From Desmodus rotundus (Eukaryota; Chordata; Mammalia; Chiroptera; Phyllostomidae), in contig NC_071390.1 in assembly GCF_022682495.2 (NCBI RefSeq), forward strand, positions 153,116,583-153,180,582: DNA of 64,000 nt, given 5' to 3'. The notes beneath the pieces were generated by a model, which was given only the letters and a program-made list of their open reading frames with translations, was not told the DNA's origin and did not search any database. Positions 10,241 to 22,107 of this stretch are shown here, piece after piece. Each line of letters opens with the position of its first letter. Within the stretch, counting starts at the first letter, position 1. The translations under genes were made by a program, and so were the position numbers.

Positions 10241-11519
10241 CATAACCACTCTGCAATTTATTTGTTTTAATTATACTTACTCATTTCTTCTGCTTACTCA
10301 AGGTTGTTGTTTTCATTGTTCTTAAGGTCAAATAATTTCCTAATGCATAAACACAGAGAAACAAATCTTTTGAAAAAGTGGAGGTAGATCCGTTAATAGC
10401 GATGTTCTTTTTGTCCAGAAACCAGAATGACTTTGGGCATTTATTTTATATAATTTTTTCATTCCAGGCAGTGCATTAAGAAATTCCTTGTTAGTAGTGT
10501 GGTTGAGCTGGTAACAGCAGTGACAAGGACCATTGGGTTAGTGAACCTTAAGTCACCTTTATGCAAAATATAAAAGCAGGGTAATAAAAGGCTAATTATA
10601 GAAACTGTTGCATGCTACTAACCATTTCTGTTGGTTTTCTCTGGACCTGGAGCCATATTCTCTTCTTACTTGCCTTGCTATTCTATTCAAATATTCAATT
10701 ACTTGCATAGGCTCTGTAAACCCTGCATTATTTTCCTTATGATTTTAAGAATTTTTCCTGATATTTTAGATAATAGCTTTTATTCTTCAATTGCTATAGA
10801 GGCCAATGTAATAAGTTTCTCATTTTGTTAATGATTCATGGAAACATTGTAGGATCAGGCCTGTGTTTTGCTTGTAAAGTCTGATGTTTCATATTATTCC
10901 CTTGGTGCTTGAGATTTGCTCTAGGAAGTAGGTTGTTCAGCCATGATTCAAGAGTACATTGAGCACCACTTGGTTCAGCGGCATCAGTTTCAATGGCTGA
11001 ATGACTGCTTTCTTGAAAGTTGAGGTTGTCTCCTGTTATTCTTGGATTAGATGTATAGGCATAAATATGAACAAGTACGTGTATGATTATATCTTACTTA
11101 GGTGGCACATTACCCCAAACACACACTATTCTCAGGAAGGTTGGCTCAATTATCATTGAATTAATGAATGAATGAAGCAATAGGAGTCATCTTAGATTTC
11201 CTCTCTTATTGTTTGCCCCATCTCTACACTTGTTCCCCATGCCTGCCCACCACACACAAACAATATTTCTTGAATGTGTTCTTTAACTTATACTTATGTA
11301 ATGTCTGTGGAATCAGTCCCTATTTTTCCAAATCCTCTGATTTTTGGGGTTAGGCCTTCATTTTTCACTTGAACAATTGGAATAGTCCTTTAACTGAGTT
11401 CTCTCTCCAATGTTACCTCCATCCAATGGAGATGTTACTTCTCTCCAATAATTTTTTCTCAGTGGGACAGGATAATTTTCCTAAAGTTGAGAACTAATAA
11501 CAGCTTAAATCCATTCAGT
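10241..11519. other. Unassigned AT-rich DNA
   Basis: No gene or clear repeat. A short imperfect palindrome around CCATCCAATGGAGATG lies at 11418-11434. Confidence 0.5.
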
Positions 11520-11946
11520 GCCTTTTTTTGTTGAAAATAATCCTTTGGTTCTTGCTTACCTCTCTTGTAATTTACCTCACTACCATTGTCATCACTCTTT
11601 TCATTCTGTAATTTGTGCCACTAAAAAAAATTATACATCCCAGAATTCTTTTTACTTTCCATTCTTGTGCCTTTATGCACTAATGCTGTGTGCCACTAGC
11701 ATCCTTCTGCACACATGGTGTGCTCCATTTGCTTGTAGGACAATTCTTTCCCAACCAAACTCCCACTCCCCAAGGACACATGCAGTCCGAGTTAGTGCCT
11801 CTTTAGCACTGCAAAATCCTGTGCTCAGTTCTGTCACTGCAAAACTCGGTTTAAAGTGGGCCTATGAAGGCAAGTATTGTGTTATATTACTCTTTGTATC
11901 ACAGTGCCAGCCACATAGAAAATGCTTGGGAAAACTTTATTTATGA
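11520..11946 (+). mobile_element. L2 3'-end relic
   Basis: The right end (GTGCCAGCCACATAGAAAATGCTTG, at about 11904) is the usual L2 end motif (a cAGTGCCTGGCACATAG-type block in the family), and cysteine-rich serine/threonine codons upstream match the L2 3' ORF end. A plus-strand frame of 142 codons at 11518-11946 lies wholly inside this relic and is not considered a gene. Confidence 0.6.
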
Positions 11947-12454
11947 AGCCCATGAGGAAGCTGGATGGGATTAGAATTCCTGTGAAGCCTGTGCCTCAAT
12001 CAGGCTCTGAAGTTTATAGATCAAAATGCCTGATCCCTGTCAGCCTTACAGGGCAGGATGGTGAGGCAACCGTTAGTTGACATCATATGCTCTCTCATTT
12101 ACACTGACTCTCTTACATTTACATTTTCATTTACATTGACTTTCCCAGTATTCATATACTCAGTACCCCTCTGTGACAGATTTATTGTGATTCACTCGAT
12201 AATTCATTTTCCTCTCCTTATTTGAGAAGTCCCGATATTGTTGCAGGCAAAGAAAAGACAGAGAAAGGGAAAGCAAAAGAGAAAATATATACCCCCCATT
12301 TTCTCATCCTTCTTGTTGCTATGGGAGACAATTTACCATAATTATGTCCAGTGAAATATAAAGAGAAATCTGATAGACTATCTGGGAAGGTTTTGCTTTC
12401 TTGATATAGATGTCGCCTTATCGTCCTTCTGGCCCTTTCCCATTCTTGAAACTC
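11947..12454. other. Unassigned DNA
   Basis: No recognised feature. The minus-strand frame at 12218-12460 (80 codons) is not recognisable. Confidence 0.5.
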
Positions 12455-12650
12455 ACACATGGTGGCTGGAACTGGAGCAGCTATCTTGCAGCATTAAAAG
12501 GCTAAGATGTTACTGAGAGTTCAGTGATGATATCCTTGAACTTCCAAATCGATTACCAGTAATTTCCTTCCTTTGGACTTCTCATTACATGAGAACAATT
12601 CACTATGTCATATTTAAGCCATTGTTACTTGGATTTTCTGTTTCATTGAC
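12455..12650 (+). repeat. Ancient interspersed repeat 3' end, unassigned
   Basis: The order GGTGGCTGGAACTGGAGCAG, TCTTGCAGCATTAAAAGGC, ATTTAAGCCATTGTTACTTG and GGATTTTCTG resembles the 3' end of a common mammalian repeat whose consensus I recall but cannot name. Confidence 0.4.
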
Positions 12651-12769
12651 TGACTCAATTTTCTAATTATTACTTGTTAGTATTACAGTTAAAATGAATT
12701 CATTAGAAGTGTAAGTTTCTGACATCTCCACTTGTATTTTATGTTTGTTGACTCAACAACCATGGATTT

Positions 12770-12990
12770 AGACCTGCTGTCACCATGTACTTTCCTAGGT
12801 CCTAAGATACAGGGACTGGAACACTATTCCTATGTAGATGGCTGACGGTCTCATGCGGTGGGCATAGAAACATAAAATTAATTACAATGTACAATACAAA
12901 ATAAGGTATATAATAGGATAAGCAACACTCTAGTGTATGCAGATAATCAAAGTGTAACCAGAAAAGAGTATTTGCAATTTGAGTAAGCTC
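12770..12990 (-). repeat. Possible L2 relic, antisense
   Basis: A CCTAAGATACAGGGACTGGA block followed by further L2-like text suggests an antisense L2 3' end. Strongly diverged. Confidence 0.35.
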
Positions 12991-14496
12991 TCCTAAAATA
13001 TTAAAATTTTTGAAGTCAGAGACGGAAGTCTCTCGTTTGGAATTTCAGGCACTCTGAACAGGCCTTGATCCTTGTGCCTTTTCAATGACACAGTGTAGGT
13101 GGTCCCTTAACTTTTATGTCAGCCTTGCTGCCTCTTACTAATAATTAAAATGAACAGCCTAGGAGACCAGAGATAGAATCCACACTTTGAACTGCTGACA
13201 GGCTGTCTTTGAAAAGACAAATTGGTGAAAAGCAATCTGTGGAGAAGGAGGGGCAAGAAATGACACAGGAAGTTGCTGAGATTTCTGTTGACACACAGAC
13301 TAAAGCAGAAAGCCAAGAACTGTAACCAGGAAGGCAGTAAACAAGAAACTGCAGCTCAGAGGTGGAAAAGCAAGTTAGTTAGTGGAGAGAGACATCAAAA
13401 CATCCGGCAGCCCGCAGCCCTGAAACAAACTCAAAATGACAGAGGGCTAGGGAACAAAGCTCTTGAAGAGAGCACAAAAATAGGCTGCTCTTCTCCTGTA
13501 CTTTTGACAGCGTCTGTGGGGAAAGCCAGAAGCAGACCGTAATAAGGACACTATTTATAAAATCATAGAGACTCAAAGGAGTTAAAATGAGAAAGTGGTC
13601 TCAAAATAAAGCATAAAAATTATAATCAGTTGATGTTTTTAAAAAAGCACTAAATGCTCTAGAAACCTGATTCAAAAAGAGGGTCCAGGGACATTGGCAT
13701 TGCTTTCAGTACTTGATCTTGTGATATTTTGGGTACAGATTTTGAAATGAAAAAAAAAAAGGAAAGGAAAAATCAACGTGGAATAAAATTTCTGGGACTG
13801 GGCCAGATGCCATTCAGAATTGTCAGCACTTGGGATAAGGAATAGAGGGAAATTTGAGCATATTACCATTTCTTCCAGCTGTGACACTTGGGGTTTTCCC
13901 AGGTGAAATGAAAGGAAAGCTGCCAGTGATCCAGGTTTGAATGATAAGGGCTTAGCATCTCCAGGCTACCACAGACTTGAGGGAAGCCATGAATACCAAT
14001 AAAGCATCAATACATGTCTGTGCGATCACAAGATACTCCTTACTTGTCCTCTATGCAGGGATAATGAACTAAGACATGCTTTAATGTATGACCGCTGAGG
14101 TCTGATAGAGAATTATAGATAATCTTCTATGACACAGGTCCGATCTTCCTTATAAAATGGAGAGCAACTAACATAGATAACAGGTGTTTTGACTTCTATG
14201 ACCATATTCCATTTACACTCTTCATCTAATAAGGAATGCTAATTAACTCACCTAACTAAATTTGACTTGAGTGGTTTCTTGAAATATTGTATTGTTTGAA
14301 TTTTTCCATATTTTCTATGTTAGATCATGTATTATAACATAATGTATAATATAGTATTATAAATTATCTAAGTTATTTTCAATGTAAGACACATAAGTAG
14401 TTCATTCATGATTTTTTATTTTGAAAATGCTACCTCTAAGGCAGCATAATTATTTTGAATGATATCAAATGCCATAAAATAGAGATGTGACCTACA
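12991..14496. other. Unassigned DNA
   Basis: About 1.5 kb without an assigned repeat. Several 60-90 codon frames at 13119-13887 overlap each other on both strands and show no domain. 14320-14380 is almost pure A and T. Confidence 0.5.
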
Positions 14497-14498
14497 TA

Positions 14499-14745
14499 CA
14501 GTGGTACCTCAGTACTTGTCATTAATTTGTCCCAGAACTGGTGACAAGTGCCTAAATGAAGAGTACCCAACGATGAAGCATTTTCTCTTGCAGGGGGTAG
14601 GGAGGGGGGAGGGAGCATCATGAGTCATGCAAGTTCTAGCAAGCGCTGACTCCCAAGCCAGCGCTGAGTGCTGAAACATTTTTTTCTAGTCAGAATGCGA
14701 TCAGTACAGTGTTTGACGAGTTCTGAAGCTGACGAGGTGTGACTC
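14499..14745. mobile_element. TA-flanked DNA transposon MITE (probable TcMar)
   Basis: Starts CAGTGGTACCTCAGTAC directly after TA (14497-14498) and ends so that its reverse complement reads GAGTCACACCTCGTCAGC directly before TA (14746-14747). The termini are imperfect inverted repeats sharing AGT..(A/C)ACCTC. A second internal inverted pair (ACTTGTCA and TGACAAGT, 14513-14551) gives a subterminal hairpin. At 247 bp with no frame it is non-autonomous. Confidence 0.55.
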
Positions 14746-14747
14746 TA

Positions 14748-15711
14748 CCTTTTAACTTTCCTTCATAATTTGATGCTGATCTAGTATGTATAAATTTATA
14801 TAAATTTTTTAGAAATTATTTTTCTAATAGTTGGCAGGCTGCTTTGCTTCATCTGTAAAACATAGTAATGTACTTTCAAAGAGGGTAATGTTTTCTAGAT
14901 TTATTTTCTAGCCCTCTAGGATTTACCCATGTTTACATTATTCGTGTATTCTTTGTAATATTTCCACCTCAGTCTTTCAGAATGAGAAGTTCTGACCTCC
15001 TTTACCTTTCTTCATTTAATAATAATAATAATGGCTTATTATTATTATTGTTCTTCTCCATACATTACCTTGTTACTTGGTATTTCTGAAATTTGACAAC
15101 AAACAGCATGAGGCAGTATAAGAACACATGAAACAGAATGTTACAAAAGAAAAAAAAAACCCTTTTTGGGTATTTAATTGTCATTATTTTTCTAAGAGCT
15201 CCATCTCATCCTTGTGGTAAATTGTATTCCCAAAATCATACATTCTTGATTTTTATTAACCAATGTATGGTTACAGTGAACAATTAATATTTGATGAATA
15301 TGACTTGATGATTACATTAGAGATCCAAAAGAGATCAGAGGCATATAATAATCAAGAATTAGTTATGCATTTGCAAAGGAATTTGATTTAAAGTGGTGTT
15401 TTTTAACTTTTCAATATCCTCATAAGATTATTTATACAGGAAGAGTTTTTTTTTTGCCAATAGTTTTCATATATAGAGAAGCCAAGTTAATTGCTTTCAA
15501 TCATTTATATCTATACTTGTATGTTTGGGTTATATTTCATTTTTGTGTTGCACAGGGTCCCCTAGGTGAGTTCCATGCATAGCAGTATATGAGAACATTA
15601 AAAAATATTCAGTAATATTGTGCACAGTGACAGTTGTTATGATGAGATGATGCATGGAAATGTGCTTAAAGTTCTGTGCTGAATTCATATTGAATATAAT
15701 TGCAGAGTCTG
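14748..15711. other. AT-rich unassigned DNA with AAT hairpin
   Basis: Mostly unassigned. At 15018-15032 a run of five AAT units is followed after a 5-base loop by four ATT units (15038-15049), forming a perfect 12-bp stem. Confidence 0.55.
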
Positions 15712-16076
15712 TGTTATGGGATGAATGTTTGTTTCCTTAAAGTTCATGTATTAAAATCCTGACCTCCAGTGTGATTTATTAGGAGGTGGGGCTTAACTTT
15801 AGAGGGATCATGATGTTGGAACTCCCACCATGAAATTCTTATTAGAAAAAGTATAACTACAATCAGTATAAGAAGAGGATGAGACTGGAGCTCTGTGCGA
15901 GGACACAATGAGACAGGAAACACAGCAAGCCAGGGAGAGGGCTTTCACTGGGAGCCGGTTCTGTCAGCACTTTGACCTCAGGCTTTCAGCCTCCAGGACT
16001 CTGAAAGAGATTTCTGTTGTCTGAGCAACACGGCCCATGGTATTTTGTTACAGTGAGCTGAGCAGATTAATGTAGT
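15712..16076 (+). repeat. MaLR solo LTR (MLT1/MST type)
   Basis: Begins TGTTATGGGATGAATG and proceeds through the LTR order GTTCATGTATTAAAATCCTG, GGGAGAGGGCTTTCACTGG, CAGCCTCCAGGACTCTG, AGATTTCTGTTGTCTGAGC and GGTATTTTGTTACAGTGAGC. These are hallmarks of ERVL-MaLR LTRs. Non-coding and old. Confidence 0.8.
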
Positions 16077-16784
16077 ATGAATTAGAAGCCAGGAACAATT
16101 TGAAAAACTTCAAATCTTTTTCTAAGGTTGGTTACTAAACTCACAACTGCCTTCAAGCATCAATAAAGCTGATAACCAAATAACCAGTGGTGGGCATTAC
16201 TGAAAATATGATCTGTTAAGAAATAAAATGTTTTGGAAAATGTAGTGCAGATATTTTTTATAACTATATTTCAGCATAGTAAAAACATGGTTAAATAGAA
16301 TGCCTAGAGAACAGTTTTCTAATTAATTGGATCTTTGATCAAAGTTGAGCTGACTTTCCTTTGTGATTCAATCATTGTTGAAAATGCTCTTCAAGTAATG
16401 CTGTCCTTATCTTCTTTCCCTTAATACCAATCATAAGTGAATCTTTTTTGCATTTGGGAACTTCTACTCTGAAGCAGATTGCTCCTTCTATAGTACTATA
16501 AAGGGATTAAGATGAAAATGTGTATTTATTTGCAATAGAATTCTTTAATACCATTTTTTGCATGTGTGTCATTTGCCATTCTGTGTCACTAATGGAATAC
16601 AGAAAATTCTAGATAACCAAAGTTTTCAATTCATATTTTATTAAAAAAAAGACTACAGGTGTATTTCAAATCTCACTCATTAAATGTATTTTTCAGTAGT
16701 TCAATTTACAATGAAGAGATCGACACTTTCATCATAATAGTCATTAGTCTGGGGAAAGTATGTAAAACAGAATTTAGGAAATTG
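16077..16784. other. AT-rich unassigned DNA
   Basis: No feature recognised. Confidence 0.5.
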
Positions 16785-17165
16785 ACATAGGCTAAAATAA
16801 ACCATATAATTTCACTCATATGTGGAAGTTAAATGAACAAAATAAACAAAAAGGAAACAGACTCACAGTTGCATAGAACAGACTGACAGCTGTCAGAGGG
16901 GAGGGGTTTTGGGGTCTAGGTGAACAAGGTGAAGGTATTAAACAGCGCAGATTTGTAGTTGCGGAATAGCCACAGAGACGCGATTACAGCATACAGGATA
17001 TAGTCAGTAATGTTGAGATATGGAGTATGGGACCAGGTGGGTGCTTGAGGCAGCAGCAGGACCACTCTGTAGAGTTCATGGTTTCTAGCCACTTTGATGT
17101 GCATCAAAACCTGGTGCGGAATGGTATTGAATGTAAACTGTGGTTGAGAAAAAAAGATGTATTTG
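16785..17165 (+). mobile_element. Old L1 3' end, sense
   Basis: TTTCACTCATATGTGGAAGT, then a GACAGCTGTCAGAGGGGAGG block, GGTGAACAAGGTGAAGG and GGATATAGTCAGTAATGTTG follow the 3' end of mammalian-age L1 (L1MA/L1MB-like). The end near 17125-17165 shows TATTGAATGTAAACTGTGG and an A-rich stretch. 5' truncated. Confidence 0.75.
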
Positions 17166-17214
17166 TGTATCTCAAAACAGTTACTTCATTTTTTTATGAT
17201 TGTAAAAGGAATCC

Positions 17215-17700
17215 ACTTTCATCATAGGATGTTTACAAAGTCGAGGATCATTTGGTTTGCTAATTTTGCTGTAATAAACAATGTTGCATCAAAGAGCTTC
17301 GTACATACCATTGTGTTGGTGTGCAGATATACCTTAAGGTAGAAATCACATGCATTTCTAATCTTGATAGATGCTTCCAAATTTTCCTGTAAGTTACACT
17401 GTCATTTCCACTAGCAGTATGTGAAAACACCCATTTCCTAACATCATCCTCCTTCAACACAGTGTATTTTTGATTTCTGGAGTCTTTACCAATCTATTGA
17501 GGAGGGAAACAGATGTTTTCATTATACTTTTGACTTTTATTTCTCTTATTATGATTGAGAATTTGTTCACGTTTAAGAATCATTCATATTTTCATTTTGA
17601 TGAATTAATTGTTTATATACTTGCCCATTTTTGACGGATTTTTTGAAGGATTTGGAGATTTGTACATTGCTTGTAATATTGGTCATCATTAATTTTTTGT
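17215..17700 (-). mobile_element. Old L1 (L1ME-like) fragment, antisense
   Basis: GCTGTAATAAACAATGTTGC, GGTAGAAATCACATGCATT, CACTGTCATTTCCACTAGC, and ATTTCTCTTATTATGATTGAG follow, with heavy divergence, the antisense end of ORF2 of ancient L1s. It abuts the sense L1 fragment to the left, so two insertions of different age lie tail to tail. Confidence 0.65.
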
Positions 17701-19135
17701 ATTTTGCTTGTCATTTGATATTATATGCCTGTAGGACTTTGCCATTCATTTCTTTTTGAAAAAAAAAATCTATGTTTAGTGAACAGAATCCTTCTAAGTG
17801 AGATTATTTAATTTTTTCCTGGTTTCTTTTAGAAACTTTATGGACATTTATTTTATATACCCAAGTCTTTTGAGTTATGGAGAATTTGTGCTGCTGAACT
17901 GGTGAGGCAGAGTCACAATCAAGGTGAAGAAGAAAAAGGTTAGAAGAGCAGTTAGAGTGAAGTGCTTTGAAAGAAAGATGGGTCAAGGCATACAGGCCGG
18001 CAACCTAGTTGTCCTGACAGCTTTCATTTAAAAATTCCATCTTTCCACATGAATTTGCAATGTCGCCTTTGTCATATATACAGCTTCCAAACAGATCGTT
18101 TACTTTCAGAGTTTTTTATGCTGTTGACATTATATACTCATGCTTAGCACTACACTGATTTAGTTATTGTAGCTGAACACATTTTAACATTTGAGAAGAC
18201 TACTATTCACATATTTTTTCTTGTCTTTTAAAATACATTTCCCAAATTTTTTTCCCAAATTTTTGGCTTGTTCATTTTACCATCTGAACTCTAGAAGCAG
18301 CATATCTAACTCTCCAAAACAAAACAACACCTGTTGGCGTTTTAAAATTGGGATAATATTACATTATAGTTTGACTTAGAAATAATGATTTTTATGATGT
18401 TGAGTATCCCAGAATATGTATATATCTTTGCATATTTTTATTTTCAATCATTTTAATATTTTCTTCATAAACAAGTCACATATTCTTTGTGAGTATATTT
18501 TTCTTGTCCACTAATTGCTTTTTCCAGATTTCTTAGACATTTTATTTGTTATTCTCCCAATTTTTCTTCACCTTCCCTGGGACCTTGCTTATTAGACTAC
18601 AGTTTATAGCTACATATCTCTACCCCTCTTTTGAACTGGATTTTTATTTTCAAACTGAAAATATTTTCATGGAATTCCAATTTACCAACCAAACAACATA
18701 TCTTCAACATTCAGCATTTTTTTTTTTGTGCACACTTCTTTTTTCTTAAACTGTTATCTGTAATGATTATATCTACATGGACAGAAGTTTCTCACAGTTT
18801 ACTTATTCTTTCATCATTTTTCATATGGTTTCTCCTCCAAGAGCTATTAAATTCACATGATTATAAAATGACATAATCATCTCAGAGTTATCAATTCTGA
18901 TCAGTTTTTCTCCATCTTCCTCTACTTTGTCCTGCTCTTCATAATTTGATGAGATTTATTGCCTCTTCCTTCTTGAACCTTTCCATTATGTTTAGTGTTT
19001 TTGAGTTTTTCTCCTGAAACTTAGTGCAAAAAGTATATGATTTCTAGTAGTCTGTATTTTGACTCCACTCTTTCTTTACTCTCTTTTGAAACTTCAACTT
19101 TTCTTATGAATTCTTTGTATTTAAGAGTATGCCTC
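17701..19135. other. T-rich unassigned DNA
   Basis: About 1.4 kb, poor in stop-free frames and without a sure repeat. Parts of 18500-19120 resemble antisense ancient L1 5' regions, but too weakly to call. Confidence 0.45.
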
Positions 19136-19350
19136 TCACTGCCCAGAGAAGCAGTGGGAGCCATGTGTTAAAGACGGTAGAAACTTTTCGGCCAAAGCTC
19201 CCAAAGTTCTGCAGAAAAGACCCTCCCGTCTATTGTGCACCCTGACTAGGCTTTTCATGAGCAAGAAATAAACATTTTGTGTGAAGCCACTTAGATGCCA
19301 AGGTTTTCCTGTTAGAGCAGTTAGCATTACTTTAACAAATACCATTGCCT
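19136..19350 (+). repeat. Ancient interspersed repeat 3' end, unassigned
   Basis: GGGAGCCATGTGTTAAAGAC, then GAGCAAGAAATAAACATTTTG and AAGCCACTTAGATGCCAAGG resemble a common mammalian repeat whose end carries an AATAAA followed by an AAGCCACT block. Related ends occur at 35400-35740 and 45750-46130. Confidence 0.5.
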
Positions 19351-19555
19351 TTTGAACATTTCCTTTTAAATCTTAGGCACTTCAAACTCATTATATCCAG
19401 AATGTATTTGTTTATCTTCTGCCCAACCTGATTTCTGGAAAGGAAAAATTCACCTGTTTCCTCTCTATTACTGTTTTGGATACCAAATGTATGGGCTATT
19501 TTTTCCCAGCATGATTTAATTTTTCAGCATAAACTCAGTGTCCTGTAATTCAATT

Positions 19556-20285
19556 CAATTCTGACACTAACCAGAGTTAGCATAGACCCCATAGGCTAAA
19601 GGTTCAGTCCCAGAGGACTGCCCCCAGCTTCAGAAGTTGATTTAAAAAGTAGTAGATCCCCAGGTCACTCACAGCTTCTGTCCGATTTTGCTACTACTCA
19701 GAGGTTCCCACAACACACTCCTCATGTTTGATAATATGCTAGAGTGGAATAGTTTACTTACCATTGCTGTTTTATTACAAAGTACATTATAAAGAATGAA
19801 AATGAACAGCCAGATGAATAGATACAAAGAGCAATGCAGGGAGAGGTCTAGAAGGGTGTAGCTGCTGTCCCTGTGGACTTTGGGTGTTCCTCCCTCTGGG
19901 CAGGCAGATATGCTCACCAACCTGGGAACTCTCCAAACTCTGTAATTTTGAGATTTTTGTGGAGGCTTCACCGTGATCCATTATTAAGTCAACTTCAGTC
20001 CCTCTCCCTTCTCCAGAGAATGGGGGGGTTGGTATGGAAGTTCCAAGATTCTTAATCTAACTTGGTCTTGTGACCCCTCCCATCCAGAAGCCCACTAAGA
20101 ATCAACTTCTAGAACCAGAGGTGTTTCTTTCAGTCATTCCAAGGGGTTTAGGAACTGTGTCAGACACTCCTATCACTCAGGAAAATATAAGGATTTTAGA
20201 AATTCTGTGTTAGAAATAGGGGTCGAATACCAAATATAAACAAGAACCAGAGGTAGAGACCAATATATATATTATTTTGTACCTG
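19556..20285. repeat. Ancient ERVL-like LTR
   Basis: A long ordered match to a common mammalian LTR: CCCCAGGTCACTCACAGCTT, ACAAAGTACATTATAAAGAATG, ATGAACAGCCAGATGAATAG, CCAACCTGGGAACTCTCC, ACACTCCTATCACTCAGG and a final ATATATATTATTTTGTA. The block order is recognisable; the subfamily is not. Two overlapping frames on the minus strand (19669-19981) lie in it and are not genes. Confidence 0.6.
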
Positions 20286-20685
20286 ATCTTTCTCCTTGTT
20301 TGTCTTCCTATTAATGAAAAAAGGATACTACCAGTCACTTAGACTAACAAAATTAGGCACTTTAACATATTTCTTATCTCCATCACCCAATTGCTTCCCA
20401 TTTCCTAGAAAATCATCCTCTCCATTTTCCTAGCATCTCTATTTCAGGCTTTCATTAAGTCTTAATAGGACTGTTATCATAACCATTTTATTCTGTTTTT
20501 TCAAGTTTTTCCTATGCAACTGATTAATATTCCTAACTTGTTTCTGATAGGCCATTACTTTTTACCCAAGTTCAAATTCTTTGATCTGCCCTTCAACTTA
20601 ATTTTGCTGTTACTTCATACAGCTCCCATATTGCACAGTACAGTGTGTGAACTAAAGTACTTGCACTGCCTTTGCATGCTCTTTA
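20286..20685. other. Unassigned DNA
   Basis: No feature recognised. A 97-codon frame runs from 20514 to 20807 into the L2 relic. Confidence 0.45.
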
Positions 20686-20960
20686 TTTTCCTATCTCCTG
20701 TTGTTCTCTTTACTTGGAATGTCTTGCCTCTCCATCTCAGAAAATCTGAATCTTCCATAACTTTAAATTTTAGTTCAAATGTTATTTCTCTCAAAAAGCT
20801 TCTCTGATCCCCCTCTTTAATAATTTATTCATCCTCCAAAAAATGGCATGTCATTTATAACATACTCTTTTCTTATAGTTACTCTTATATGTCTTACCTC
20901 CTCCATTGGAGAAAGAGCTTTATGATGACACTCTTCCCTTAAATAATTCCCAATAGTATT
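20686..20960 (+). mobile_element. L2 3'-end relic
   Basis: TTTACTTGGAATGTCTTGCC, TTAGTTCAAATGTTATTTCTC and AAAAAGCTTCTCTGATCCCC follow the L2 3' region, where the family has a block of the form TCAAATGTCACCTCCTC followed by CTTCCCTGACC. Confidence 0.65.
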
Positions 20961-22043
20961 TTACCTGGAAAGAAATTGAACATGCAGATACAGGTGTCAA
21001 CATTTATTTGCAAAAGAGTTAAAAATGGGGGCATGTTGTGGTAGAAAATAGATCTTCAAAGGATTTGTAAATAGCTCATTCACAGACACCAGGAGATACA
21101 CTTACTCCATGGTCGCCAAATGGTTATTATAAAGTAGGAAACATTGTTACTTCATAATGTTCAAAAAAATGAATTATGATCCTTGACATATTTTTCAATT
21201 TAAAACAACATGTGTCTTGGCAATATGTCACACATCATGAAAAATAAATAATACTCTCTTTAGAGGGGAAAATATAGTGGTGAAATGATCCTTTGATGTT
21301 CCCCAAGGAGTGCTGTATCCATTTCGATGGGCAGAAAGACAGTAATCCCAAGCACATGCTCAGAAGACTGCTGACGTCCTCATATTTCAGACTGTCACTT
21401 GGGGAAGGAGCAATAGTTCAGATATAATATATATGGACACAACATTGCAAAAATGTTGAGAAGCATGGACACATACAAACACATTTTTCCCTTATGTTGT
21501 GAGAATTAATTATACTTCTCTGATGTCAATCTGTTCAAGACCTCTCTCTCTCTATTTTTTCATAAACACTTCTTTTACTTGATTTCTCCTTTCCACTGAC
21601 ATTCCTCTCCACTCATACTCCTGTTAGATTTTGAGTTAAATGTACACTGGAAAATTTTATAATGTTACTCTATATATGTAGGTGTCAATATGTTTTTAGT
21701 TTAAGTAAAGCACATTGAATCATTTCATTCTTTTTAATAGGTTTCAACTCAGTACTGTTTTTTCTTATGGTTTATTGATTGTACTCTGTGAGTCTACTTT
21801 TATTTTTCTGATTGTTGCCTTGGCTTCCATGTCATGCACATACCTCATCTTACTCATCTTATCTCTTATGATTAATACCAAGTAACACTAGAAGAGAGTT
21901 TTGTGTGTCATAGTTACATACAGTTTCACTAAAAGTCTTCTATATTGCTTTGCAAAATCAATTTACAGGCCTAGAAGCAAAACCTGGCATCTTAATTTCA
22001 CCTACTGTGTCTGTCTGTCTGGCGCGCGCTTGCTCTCCGCCCC

Positions 22044-22048
<5 letters not shown>
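20961..22048. other. Unassigned AT-rich DNA
   Basis: No gene or sure repeat. A GC-rich patch (GGCGCGCGC at 22021-22029) directly precedes the CT repeat. Confidence 0.5.

Positions 22049-22104
<56 letters not shown>
22049..22104. repeat. (CT)28 microsatellite
   Basis: 56 bases of uninterrupted CT. Its purity suggests recent expansion and a likely length polymorphism. Confidence 0.95.

Positions 22105-22107
<3 letters not shown>

Noticed and set aside
11518..11946. 142-codon plus-strand frame
   Set aside because: Lies inside an L2 3'-end relic and shows no domain.
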